Shown here piece after piece: positions 18,751 to 26,579 of a stretch of DNA of 64,000 nucleotides; the first letter of the stretch is position 1, and each line of letters begins with the position of its first letter. The translations under genes were made by a program, and so were the position numbers. The stretch is from Paludibacteraceae bacterium. GTDB taxonomy: Bacteria; Bacteroidota; Bacteroidia; Bacteroidales; Paludibacteraceae. Below the pieces are notes generated by a model, which saw only the letters and a program-made list of their open reading frames with translations, was not told the DNA's origin and did not search any database. The stretch spans positions 1 to 64,000 of the forward strand of contig JAKSNS010000002.1 of NCBI GenBank assembly GCA_024399545.1, written 5' to 3'.

Positions 18751-19545
18751 TCAATTTGTGAGGTCTTGAAGGATTTCAAATTTTGTTGACGATAAATCGT
18801 CATACTGGCTGGAAAGATAAAAAACGACTATGCAAAATCCACATTTTTTGAAATGGATTTCCTCTTTCAATCCTTTCAGTAGCCAGTGGTAGCAATATGC
18901 TCGCTGAAGGGTGAAAATGATGGTTGTTTTTGATGTCGTAAGTCGTTGATTTTCATATTCACTGTCCGTAGCTGCTACGTTGGGGGTTGGTAGGGGGATT
19001 TTTTGCCGTAGAAGATGAATATGCTGGTTTTTGTACCTTATCATCACTTAATATGCGTTTTCGTCTATGGTCAGCCTAATCATTTCGTTGATATTCCCGC
19101 TGTTGGGTGCTATGCGGTTTGCGTATAACTTGTTGAGAATGGTCTGAATGTACCATGTGTGTCCTTGGAATTTGTCGTAGAGGTAGTCGAAATCACCTTC
19201 GGTCAATTTTTTGTTGATTTTATCTAAATGGCGTGCCGCGAAGTCGTAGTATTCCTTTTTTGGTATTGCGCCAAGCGACATCTGTTGCGTGCTGCTGAAG
19301 AAAGGACGGTTAGGCGACAGGAACATTCGCTTATTATATGGCATTGACTTCCAGCGAAGATGAAATGGGCGTTTTGCATGTGTTGGATATACGAACGAAG
19401 CGTTGCCTCTACGTTCTTCTCAGGGTAATAAGGTCAACATACAGGCAATTGTTGTTTTTTATGTCATTTTGTGCGAAATATCGCAGAAATAGTCTGCACC
19501 AAGGTATGAATTTACTGAAAATGGGTTATTTACCGAATTATTCAT
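18751..19545 (-). pseudogene. Decayed AAA-family ATPase gene
   Basis: Several pieces of one ATPase can be read on the minus strand. An N-terminal fragment starts at 19543-19545 (MNNSVNNPFSVNSYLGADYF) and soon stops. A segment in another frame reads IQHMQNAHFIFAGS. A third frame, after a 1-nt loss, gives MFLSPNRPFFSSTQQMSLG ... HTWYIQTILNKLYANR, ending at 19048. The Walker motifs are gone. The expected C-terminal domain is replaced by sequence including the dispersed repeat at 18939-19003. This resembles the common Bacteroidota ATPase_2-type family; the exact subfamily is uncertain. Confidence 0.75.
18939..19003. repeat. Dispersed repeat, copy 2 of 2
   Basis: Second copy of the sequence at 7289-7353, in the same orientation. 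It lies inside the region where the C-terminal part of the decayed ATPase gene should be, so it may mark the junction of the event that truncated that gene. Confidence 0.75.
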
Positions 19546-19599
19546 AGAATGAGATGTTGTGTTTTTCGCGACAATTCGATTGGCGCAACTTGATTGGCG

Positions 19600-19629
19600 C
19601 AAAGATAATGCTTTTTCTTACCCGACAAA
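19600..19629 (-). promoter_or_regulatory. Relic promoter of the decayed ATPase
   Basis: Minus-strand TATCTTTG (19600-19607) with TTTG (19626-19629) 18 bp upstream. It points at the broken ATPase start at 19545. The spacer is shorter than the usual 19-20 bp. Confidence 0.45.
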
Positions 19630-19690
19630 GGGGGAATGATTATTTTTTGAAAAAATCACCGAAAACGATGGTTATGTGACAAAAAAGTTG

Positions 19691-19698
19691 TATCTTTG
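19691..19698 (+). promoter_or_regulatory. Promoter -7 box of the YDG/T9SS gene and tsaE
   Basis: TATCTTTG matches the TAnnTTTG consensus 32 bp before the ATG at 19730. No convincing -33 element was found. Its position rules out the in-frame start at 19676. Confidence 0.65.
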
Positions 19699-19729
19699 CA
19701 AGTTGAATAATAATGTATTTTTTAGTGCT

Positions 19730-21076
19730 ATGAAAAAGGTCTTGTTGACACTGTTATTGGTATTTACGGTGTTTGTGGCAAATGCCCAAAGTGTCGTGAC
19801 TGTCTCAGGAATAGACGTTGATACCGTCAAGGTGTTCGACGCGACAGACTCTGCTTTCGTCGTTAACCATGGAACACTTGCCGGGGTAGCCCCTGGTGAC
19901 GTGGTCAGCGTGTTCACAGAGGCGCATTACGCAACAATCAATGCTGACTCGGGAATAACTATTACCGTGACTTCGACGCTGCAAGGTGCTGACGCTGCTT
20001 TTTATACACTTATTAACCCAATAACCACGTTGACGGGAAGGATAGAGAAACGGCAACTTTACCGTGACAGCGTAGTCCTTATGCCTTTCAAAATTTACGA
20101 CGGCATGGTGGAATGCCCTATACAATTCTCGGGAATCGCCCGTAATTACGTGACGCACCATATCCTGACAACCATAGACACTTGCGTTTTCCTCGACCCT
20201 AACGTGGGTAACAACAAGCCGGTGAGGGTGATTTTCGGAATGTCGGGCGAAGATGAGCAAAATTATATCCCACCACGCGACACGGTGATGGAGTCATCGA
20301 TAATCCCACGAAAACTCGTCACCAAAGGCACGTCAATACAAACGGTCAAGCAGTACGACGGCACACCTGACGCACAGGTGTTGAGCAAAGGTTCGTTCAC
20401 AAATGTGCTTGAAGATGATGAAGTTAATTTCACGTTAAGCGCCGCTTACGAGGATAAAGACGCAGGGCAGGGCAAGAATATACATTCACATTTTGAGATT
20501 TCCGGTGCTTCAGCCGTGAATTATTCCGCACCTGACGACGGATTATATATGAACGGTGAGATTATGCATATACAGTTGACAGCCAGCGGCGGTGAGGCAG
20601 TGAAGAGCAAAACTTACGACGGTACGACCTCGTGCGAGGTGACTACACCGTCGCAACCTGTGGGCGTTATAAACAACGAAAGAGTCTATCTTAACACTAT
20701 GGCCGCTTATGACACTCCGTCTGTCGGCACAAACCATGTAATAACCTTCTCTTATACGATATACGGCAATGACGCTTTTAACTATATCGCCCCTGAAGAT
20801 TCCGTTTATTGCACAGACGGCGTTATTGTTGACGAAGCAGGTGTGGATGATGTCGTTGCGCTGAATGCCGTATGGCCAAACCCTTTTGTCGATGAGGTTA
20901 ATGTAGTTTGTCCTATGGACGGCGAACATCACATTTATATATATGGTGTGTCAGGGCAGGTTTTTCGCAGTGAGTCGTTCTCTGGAGTCACTTGCCGTAT
21001 GGATCTTTCCTCTCTTGCCTCTGGAATATATCTTTTCTCCGTCGATGGTCGTGCAACTAAACTTATCAAAAAGTGA
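19730..21076 (+). CDS. Exported YDG-repeat protein with T9SS type A sorting domain
   Basis: This 448-aa protein has a signal peptide (MKKVLLTLLLVFTVFVANAQ). The middle has repeated YDG-type modules (KVFDATDSA, KQYDGTPDAQVL, KTYDGTTSCEV), each followed by a Y/N-rich beta pattern ending in ANYSAP or FNYIAP. The last 75 residues (VWPNPFVDEV, SGQVFRSE, LASGIYLFSV, ending KLIKK) are a type IX secretion sorting domain. It should therefore be carried across the outer membrane and anchored to or released from the surface. Its last codons overlap tsaE by GTGA, an odd pairing of surface protein and tRNA-modification gene. Confidence 0.88.
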   Translation: MKKVLLTLLLVFTVFVANAQSVVTVSGIDVDTVKVFDATDSAFVVNHGTLAGVAPGDVVSVFTEAHYATINADSGITITVTSTLQGADAAFYTLINPITTLTGRIEKRQLYRDSVVLMPFKIYDGMVECPIQFSGIARNYVTHHILTTIDTCVFLDPNVGNNKPVRVIFGMSGEDEQNYIPPRDTVMESSIIPRKLVTKGTSIQTVKQYDGTPDAQVLSKGSFTNVLEDDEVNFTLSAAYEDKDAGQGKNIHSHFEISGASAVNYSAPDDGLYMNGEIMHIQLTASGGEAVKSKTYDGTTSCEVTTPSQPVGVINNERVYLNTMAAYDTPSVGTNHVITFSYTIYGNDAFNYIAPEDSVYCTDGVIVDEAGVDDVVALNAVWPNPFVDEVNVVCPMDGEHHIYIYGVSGQVFRSESFSGVTCRMDLSSLASGIYLFSVDGRATKLIKK

Positions 21077-21477
21077 CAATAGAGTATAAAATAGAAGAGA
21101 TTGACGATGTCGCGCGTCGAATAATACCCTTGCTTGGTTCACGCCTTATCTGTTTCGATGCCCCTATGGGTGCTGGCAAGACTACGTTGATAAAGTCGCT
21201 TTGCGGTGCAATGGGTGCTAACCCTGATGAGGTTAACAGCCCAACTTTTTCTATTGTCAACGAATACCCATCTGACGAAGGCACGATTTTTCATTTTGAT
21301 TTCTACCGTGTAAAGACCTTAAGGGAGGCTATAGATTTCGGGTTATGTGATTATATTGATTCTGGGTCATGGTGTTTGATGGAGTGGCCTGAACTTGTTG
21401 CGGATTTGTTGCCTGACGATTGCCAGACAATTAAAATAGAGGTTATTGACCAAGATACACGTCGAATAACCGTTTAA
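21073..21477 (+). CDS. tsaE: TsaE, tRNA t6A-modification ATPase
   Basis: This 134-aa P-loop protein (Walker A GAGKTT) is the ATPase partner of TsaBD in making threonylcarbamoyladenosine at A37 of ANN-decoding tRNAs. Family blocks seen are NSPTFSIVNEY, HFDFYRV and EWPE. The start is a GTG at 21073 overlapping the upstream stop as GTGA, so translation is probably coupled to the T9SS cargo gene. Confidence 0.92.
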   Translation: MTIEYKIEEIDDVARRIIPLLGSRLICFDAPMGAGKTTLIKSLCGAMGANPDEVNSPTFSIVNEYPSDEGTIFHFDFYRVKTLREAIDFGLCDYIDSGSWCLMEWPELVADLLPDDCQTIKIEVIDQDTRRITV

Positions 21478-21505
21478 TGTCTATAGAGACTAAAAACATA
21501 CTGTG

Positions 21506-22330
21506 ATGAACAAAATCCTGTCAAAAAAACAGTTCTCGGAAAAGGTGTTCTCCTTTATTGTCGAGGCACCATTGATTGCGAAAGCGCGCCGTGCAGGGCA
21601 TTTCGTTATCATCAGGATTGACCAGCATGGTGAGCGCATTCCCTTGACCATCGCTGACTCTGACCCTGTGAAAGGTACAATAACGCTTGTTTGCCAGAAG
21701 ATTGGCGTGACTTCAACCCGCCTTTGCGATATGAACGTGGGTGACTCAATCCTTGATGTCGTTGGTCCTCTGGGCAAAGCCACCGAAATACGCAAGTTCG
21801 GCACTGTGGTTTGTGCCGGCGGTGGCGTGGGTGTCGCACCAATGCTGCCTATAATGAAGGCTATGCGTGAGGCGGGAAACAAGGTAATCTCAATCCTTGC
21901 CGGTCGTACCAAGGAACTTATAATCCTTGAGGAACAGGTGCGAGCTGCTTCGGACGAGGTTATAATCATGACCGATGACGGTTCGTATGGCAACAAAGGT
22001 CTCATAACTAACGGCATAGAGATGGTTATTAACCGTGAGCATGTTGATATGTGTGTGACAATTGGCCCTGCCATAATGATGAAATTCGTCTCGCTGCTAA
22101 CCAAGAAATACGAGATTCCGACTATCGCCTCGCTCAACACGATAATGGTTGACGGTACAGGAATGTGTGGCGCATGCCGTGTGACCGTCGATGGTCAGAC
22201 CAAATTCGTCTGCGTCGATGGCCCTGAGTTTGACGCACATAAGGTTGACTTCGACGAGATGCTGATGCGCCTTGGGGCTTACCGTGAGCTTGAGGCGGAG
22301 GCTATGAACAGATTTATGAACCAAAAATGA
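21506..22330 (+). CDS. NfnA-like ferredoxin-NADP+ reductase subunit (NfnAB/SudAB type)
   Basis: This 274-aa FAD/NAD(P)-binding protein has the ferredoxin-reductase fold: FAD-binding RIPLTIAD, a GGGVGVAP nucleotide loop and a C-terminal 2Fe-2S site (GMCGACRV...FVCVDG). With the next gene it forms an NfnAB-type complex that couples NADH, NADPH and ferredoxin in the cytoplasm; sulfide dehydrogenase annotation is the alternative for the same family. I start at the ATG at 21506, since the GTG codon just before it is less likely. The next gene begins 7 bp after its stop. Confidence 0.88.
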   Translation: MNKILSKKQFSEKVFSFIVEAPLIAKARRAGHFVIIRIDQHGERIPLTIADSDPVKGTITLVCQKIGVTSTRLCDMNVGDSILDVVGPLGKATEIRKFGTVVCAGGGVGVAPMLPIMKAMREAGNKVISILAGRTKELIILEEQVRAASDEVIIMTDDGSYGNKGLITNGIEMVINREHVDMCVTIGPAIMMKFVSLLTKKYEIPTIASLNTIMVDGTGMCGACRVTVDGQTKFVCVDGPEFDAHKVDFDEMLMRLGAYRELEAEAMNRFMNQK

Positions 22331-22337
22331 CGGAACT

Positions 22338-23744
22338 ATGACAGCTAAAGAGAGAATGCAGATTGAACGTGTCAAGATGAACGAACTCAATCCAGAATAC
22401 AGAAGCCATTGCATTGAAGAGGTTAACCAAGGCCTTACAGAAGATCAGGCACGACAGGAGGCGCAACGTTGCCTTGGCTGCAAAAATCCCCAGTGCGTGC
22501 AAGGTTGCCCTGTGAATATCTCTATCCCTGAGTTCATTGCGCATATACAAGAGGGACGATACATTGACGCAGCTGCAGTGCTTCGCCGTACCTCTTCGTT
22601 GCCTGCAGTTTGCGGTCGCGTTTGCCCACAGGAACGCCAATGCGAAAGCAAGTGCATACATCTGAAAACTGGCGGAAAAGCTGTTGCAATTGGTTATCTT
22701 GAGCGTTTCGCAGCTGACTATGAGCGTAATAATGGGGAGGGTAAGGTGCAACGCCCAACATCCAACGGCATAAAGATTGCCGTCGTGGGTTCTGGTCCTT
22801 GTGGCTTGTCCTTTGCCGGTGATATGGCTAAACGTGGCTATGAAGTCTCTGTTTTCGAGGCTCTTCACGAGATTGGTGGCGTGCTGAAATATGGTATCCC
22901 AGAGTTCCGTCTGCCAAATAATATCGTTGACCATGAGATTGGTTTGCTGAAACAATTAGGCGTAACCTTCAACCCTGACACAATCATAGGCAAGACAATA
23001 ACCGTTGACCAGTTGAAGGAGGTGGGTTATCGTGCTGTTTTTGTGGCATCTGGTGCTGGTCTGCCTAATTTTATGAATATCAAGGGCGAGAACTTGATTG
23101 GCGTGATGAGTTCAAACGAATACCTGACTCGCGTGAACCTTATGGGTGCTGCGCATGACGAGATGGATACTCCTGTGTTGAAGGGCAAACGTGTGGCTGT
23201 TATTGGTGGAGGAAATACAGCTATGGATTCTGCACGTACCGCCAAGCGTCTTGGCGCAGAGATGGTTATGATTGTCTATCGTCGCTCGGAGGAGGAGATG
23301 CCAGCACGTCTTGAGGAGGTGAAACACGCGAAAGAGGAGGGTATTGATTTCCATACTCTCCACAACCCAATAGAGTACCATGGCGATGAAAAAGGCCGTG
23401 TAAACGAGATGCTTCTTCAGGTTATGGAACTTGGCGAACCTGATGCTTCGGGACGTCGTAAACCTGTGCCTGTCGAGGGTAAGACAGAATTGGTTAAGGT
23501 TGATATGGTTATCGTCTCAGTCGGCGTTTCGCCTAACCCTATAATCCCTCGCACGGTAGAGGGTCTTGAAACCTCGAAGAAGGGTACTATCGTTGTTAAC
23601 GACGACACCCTCCAGTCTTCTATTCCTACTCTTTTCGCAGGTGGCGATATCGTCCGTGGTGGGGCAACGGTGATTCTTGCCATGGGTGACGGTCGTCGTG
23701 CCGCCGCGGCAATGCATGATGCCATAACAAAAGGAAGCATCTAA
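22338..23744 (+). CDS. NfnB-like glutamate synthase-type oxidoreductase subunit
   Basis: This 468-aa flavoprotein has an N-terminal iron-sulfur region (CLGCKNPQCVQGCPVNI and CGRVCPQERQCESKC), then an FAD loop VGSGPCGLSFAG and an NADPH loop GGGNTAMDSARTAKRL. This is the layout of NADPH-dependent glutamate synthase small chain/NfnB. Because it directly follows the NfnA-like gene, electron-bifurcating transhydrogenase is preferred over glutamate synthase, whose large chain is not here. It overlaps the next small gene by one base (TAATG). Confidence 0.9.
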   Translation: MTAKERMQIERVKMNELNPEYRSHCIEEVNQGLTEDQARQEAQRCLGCKNPQCVQGCPVNISIPEFIAHIQEGRYIDAAAVLRRTSSLPAVCGRVCPQERQCESKCIHLKTGGKAVAIGYLERFAADYERNNGEGKVQRPTSNGIKIAVVGSGPCGLSFAGDMAKRGYEVSVFEALHEIGGVLKYGIPEFRLPNNIVDHEIGLLKQLGVTFNPDTIIGKTITVDQLKEVGYRAVFVASGAGLPNFMNIKGENLIGVMSSNEYLTRVNLMGAAHDEMDTPVLKGKRVAVIGGGNTAMDSARTAKRLGAEMVMIVYRRSEEEMPARLEEVKHAKEEGIDFHTLHNPIEYHGDEKGRVNEMLLQVMELGEPDASGRRKPVPVEGKTELVKVDMVIVSVGVSPNPIIPRTVEGLETSKKGTIVVNDDTLQSSIPTLFAGGDIVRGGATVILAMGDGRRAAAAMHDAITKGSI

Positions 23745-23860
23745 TGGCTGACAATTACTTGGAAAACCACTACGAAGAGTGGCTGAAACGCAAAACAGAA
23801 TGGGAGAAAAAAGGCAAACCAAAATCGCCTAAGAAAAAAAACGAGAAAAGCGGGCAATAA
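23744..23860 (+). CDS. Small 38-aa protein downstream of nfnB
   Basis: An ATG overlapping the nfnB stop opens a 38-aa frame beginning MADNYLENHYEEWLKRKTE and ending in a Lys-rich tail. The one-base overlap with nfnB and the ordered, charged sequence favour a real gene. I recall similar short proteins near this complex in Bacteroidota, but cannot confirm it here. It might be a subunit or assembly peptide; function unknown. Confidence 0.65.
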   Translation: MADNYLENHYEEWLKRKTEWEKKGKPKSPKKKNEKSGQ

Positions 23861-23875
23861 GTCAGATTTTTTTCG

Positions 23876-23883
23876 TACCTTTG
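23876..23883 (+). promoter_or_regulatory. Promoter -7 box of the GH16-fold gene
   Basis: TACCTTTG, 41 bp before the ATG at 23924. The preceding T run and lack of a clear TTG at -33 lower confidence. Confidence 0.55.
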
Positions 23884-23923
23884 CACGCTAAATCCGCACT
23901 TATCATTTTAACAATAATAATAT

Positions 23924-25258
23924 ATGAATCTATTTTGGAAAAGACTCTTCGGAAAACTCCAATCAACAGAGCGTTACGAAGAGGAGAAAAAGAGATTGTT
24001 GGCAGATTTCAACCGTTATGCCTCTGTCCGCGAATCTGAACTGCTGAAGGAGTACAATGCATTGACTGAGAGAGTTAAGTCAGCCGATTTCCAGGCTAAC
24101 AAGAAGTCCCTCACCTCGCGTAAGTACAAGGATACTGAGGAGTATCGCGACATGCACAAATTCGAGAAACTCTCTGCCGACACTGACATCCGCCGCTTCT
24201 ATGAGATAGAGAAGAACGGTACGCTTGCCGAGTATCTTGCGTTCAAGCAGAAACCAGATTTCGCTAAACTTAGCGACGCTAAGGCTGTTAAGGAGTCCCC
24301 TGAACTTACCCGCCTCAAGAATTTTGAGAAATCGGATGACTATAAACTTTATCTTCGTTTGAATGATTCTTACGTTCTCAAGGAGTATGAGGAATTGAAG
24401 AAAAAGGTCAATACCGACGACTTCAAGAAACGTAACGACTTCTGGTCTAACCCTAAGCGTTATGAGACCACGGAAGAGTATAGAACGGAGCAGCGCCTCG
24501 CCGAACTTGCCAAGAACCCTGACATAATCTTCTTCAACAAGTGCAATTACAAGCGTTTCTCTTTCATTGACAATTTCCAGGAGGTTTTCGACGACCATTT
24601 CTCTTACGCTAAACTGAGGGACGGTTCATGGAAACCTGGGTTTCACTATATTTCTGACCAACTGAAAAGCGTTCATTCGTTCCTCAATGAGCGTCAGGCT
24701 AACGCTGGTGGTAAGAATGTTCAGTTGAACGGTGCTTTAGTAATCAACACTAAGACAGAGAAAACGCAGGCTCCAGCTTGGCATCCTTCCCGCGGTTTTG
24801 TCATGAAGGATTATGAATTTACCTCTGACGTAATCAACGGTTATGACGCTATCCACACTAACAAGGGACTTTTCCGCGCCAAGATGCGTTTCACAGGCAG
24901 CACTGGCGTTTGCCACGCTTTCTGGCTTGTAGGTGACCACAAAGTGCCTCATATCAACGTGATAAAAAACAACGGTGGGTCTCTCGAGGTTGGTGTTTAT
25001 TACAACGCTAATGGCAATGTGCAATATACCCACGAGGTAATAAAGGGTATAAATCCTGCCAATTGGTATTATTATGAGGTTGAGTGGAACGACAACGCAC
25101 TCGTTTGGTACATCAACAACCTTGAGGTGTTCCGTACCTCTGCCGTTATCCCTAACGAAGATCTCTTCCCTATGTTCAATTCGTTCATCCCTGACACTAT
25201 GAAGGGTGGAGAAGCGGCTATGGAGGTTGACCACGTACAGGTATTCAAACTTAAATAA
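23924..25258 (+). CDS. GH16-fold (concanavalin-like) protein with lost catalytic residues
   Basis: This 444-aa protein has no signal peptide. The first about 200 residues are charged helices with repeated Y/E-rich units (for example KYKDTEEYRDMHKFEKL, PKRYETTEEYRTEQRLAEL). The C-terminal 230 residues resemble a GH16 glucanase/lectin jelly roll: a GVCHAFWLVG strand precedes the site where GH16 enzymes have E-x-D-x-x-E, but here the residues are HINVIK (343-348). The acid/base, nucleophile and helper are all replaced, so hydrolysis is not expected; binding is the better guess. It stands alone between its own promoter and a strong terminator. Confidence 0.75.
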   Translation: MNLFWKRLFGKLQSTERYEEEKKRLLADFNRYASVRESELLKEYNALTERVKSADFQANKKSLTSRKYKDTEEYRDMHKFEKLSADTDIRRFYEIEKNGTLAEYLAFKQKPDFAKLSDAKAVKESPELTRLKNFEKSDDYKLYLRLNDSYVLKEYEELKKKVNTDDFKKRNDFWSNPKRYETTEEYRTEQRLAELAKNPDIIFFNKCNYKRFSFIDNFQEVFDDHFSYAKLRDGSWKPGFHYISDQLKSVHSFLNERQANAGGKNVQLNGALVINTKTEKTQAPAWHPSRGFVMKDYEFTSDVINGYDAIHTNKGLFRAKMRFTGSTGVCHAFWLVGDHKVPHINVIKNNGGSLEVGVYYNANGNVQYTHEVIKGINPANWYYYEVEWNDNALVWYINNLEVFRTSAVIPNEDLFPMFNSFIPDTMKGGEAAMEVDHVQVFKLK

Positions 25259-25267
25259 AATAAATGT

Positions 25268-25310
25268 AGGGTATGAACAGGGTCTCGTCACCCCGTCCAT
25301 ACCCTTATTT
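25268..25310 (+). terminator. Rho-independent terminator after the GH16-fold gene
   Basis: AGGGTATG (25268-25275) pairs with CATACCCT (25298-25305), and inner GGG/CCC pairs extend the stem. TATTTTAT follows. The hairpin covers the possible early start at 25273 of the next gene, so that start is rejected. Confidence 0.75.
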
Positions 25311-25314
25311 TATC

Positions 25315-26070
25315 ATGATTCCACGCTCTGAATACACTACTATTATTGCTGGGCCATGTGCCGTTGAGTCTTATGGGCAGATGGAGATTATCTGTGAGAC
25401 CCTTTGCCGCCTTGGCATAAAACACCTGCGTGGTGGTTGCTTCAAACCCCGTACGTCTTGCGACACTTTCCGTGGTCTTGGCTCTGAGGGGCTGCGTATT
25501 ATGTCACAAATGCGTCTGAAATATGGCTTGACCATTATCACTGAGGTGCGTGACACCAAACATCTTGACTTAGTAGCCGAAACTGCTGACATAATACAGA
25601 TTGGCGCAAAGAGCATGTTCGACAACGACCTCCTTCTGGCATGCGGCGAATTAAAAAAGACAGTCGTCCTTAAACGAAACTTCGCTGCGACAGTCAAAGA
25701 GTTAGTAAGCGCTGCCGAATTTATCTCATCAAGGGGCAATGACGACATTATCCTCTGCGAACGAGGCATCCGCTCTTTCGAGAACAACACCCGCTTCACA
25801 CTTGACCTCTGCGGTGTCTCGTGGCTGAAAGAGAATACGCAATTCCCAATCATAGTTGATCCCTCACACGCCATGGGACTTGCTTACGGAATTCCTGACC
25901 TTGCCCGCGCAAGCGTTGCCATGGGTATTGACGGACTGATGATTGAAATCCATCCCGAACCCTCAAAAGCCCTCTCCGACGCACGGCAGCAACTTGATAT
26001 GCGGCAGTTTGAGACACTCTACACCTCTCTCCTCCCGATAGCAAAGGCCATTGGCAAAACCATAATCTAA
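25315..26070 (+). CDS. DAHP synthase (3-deoxy-7-phosphoheptulonate synthase, type I-beta)
   Basis: The 251-aa enzyme condenses phosphoenolpyruvate and erythrose 4-phosphate in the first step of the shikimate pathway. Motifs AGPCAVES, RGGCFKPRTS with GLG, and DPSHAMG ... GLMIEIHPEP support the type I-beta class rather than KDO8P synthase. There is no fused chorismate mutase or regulatory domain. I use the ATG at 25315, directly before PRSEYTTIIAG, because the upstream in-frame candidate lies inside a terminator. Confidence 0.92.
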   Translation: MIPRSEYTTIIAGPCAVESYGQMEIICETLCRLGIKHLRGGCFKPRTSCDTFRGLGSEGLRIMSQMRLKYGLTIITEVRDTKHLDLVAETADIIQIGAKSMFDNDLLLACGELKKTVVLKRNFAATVKELVSAAEFISSRGNDDIILCERGIRSFENNTRFTLDLCGVSWLKENTQFPIIVDPSHAMGLAYGIPDLARASVAMGIDGLMIEIHPEPSKALSDARQQLDMRQFETLYTSLLPIAKAIGKTII

Positions 26071-26099
26071 AAAACATAGAACTAAAAAAAACGAACAAT

Positions 26100-26579
26100 A
26101 TGAAAAAGACACTACTTATCGCTCTTCTTGCCCTTATTTCCGTGGCATCTAACGCACTCCCTTCAGTTCAACTCAAGGACATCAACGGAAATGTGGTTAA
26201 CACCGCCGAACTTCTGAACGACGGCAAACCGTTCATCATCAGTTTCTTCGCCACTTGGTGCAAACCTTGTATGCGTGAGCTTGAGGCCATCAACGACAAC
26301 TACATTGACTGGCAGGAGGAGACTGGCGTCAAGATGATTCTCGTCTCTATCGACGAAGGTCAGAACGTAGCCAAGGTTAAGCCCCTTGTTGACTCAAAGG
26401 GGTGGGATTTCCAAGTCCTTCTTGACCCTAACAGCGACTTCAAGCGCGCCATGAACGTACAGATGGTTCCTTCCCTCTTCATCCTTGACGGCGAGGGCAA
26501 TGTCATCGAGGCTCACACCGGTTACACAGACGGTTCAGAGGAAAACATTATAGAAATACTCCGTAAGAACGCCAAATAA
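26100..26579 (+). CDS. TlpA-type periplasmic thioredoxin
   Basis: This 159-aa protein has a signal peptide (residues about 1-19) and a thioredoxin fold with a WCKPC active site (Cys54, Cys57) and the cis-Pro loop QMVPSLFI. It should be a periplasmic thiol oxidoreductase. It overlaps the DUF6029 gene by TAATG and precedes an Omp28 protein with its own CxxC, so a shared thiol pathway to outer-membrane proteins is plausible. Confidence 0.9.
   Translation: MKKTLLIALLALISVASNALPSVQLKDINGNVVNTAELLNDGKPFIISFFATWCKPCMRELEAINDNYIDWQEETGVKMILVSIDEGQNVAKVKPLVDSKGWDFQVLLDPNSDFKRAMNVQMVPSLFILDGEGNVIEAHTGYTDGSEENIIEILRKNAK

Noticed and set aside
19676..19729. Early in-frame start of the YDG/T9SS gene
   Set aside because: It is upstream of the -7 box at 19691-19698, and the signal peptide starts at 19730.
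25273..25314. Earlier start for DAHP synthase
   Set aside because: The start would lie inside the terminator hairpin and adds residues not found in the family.
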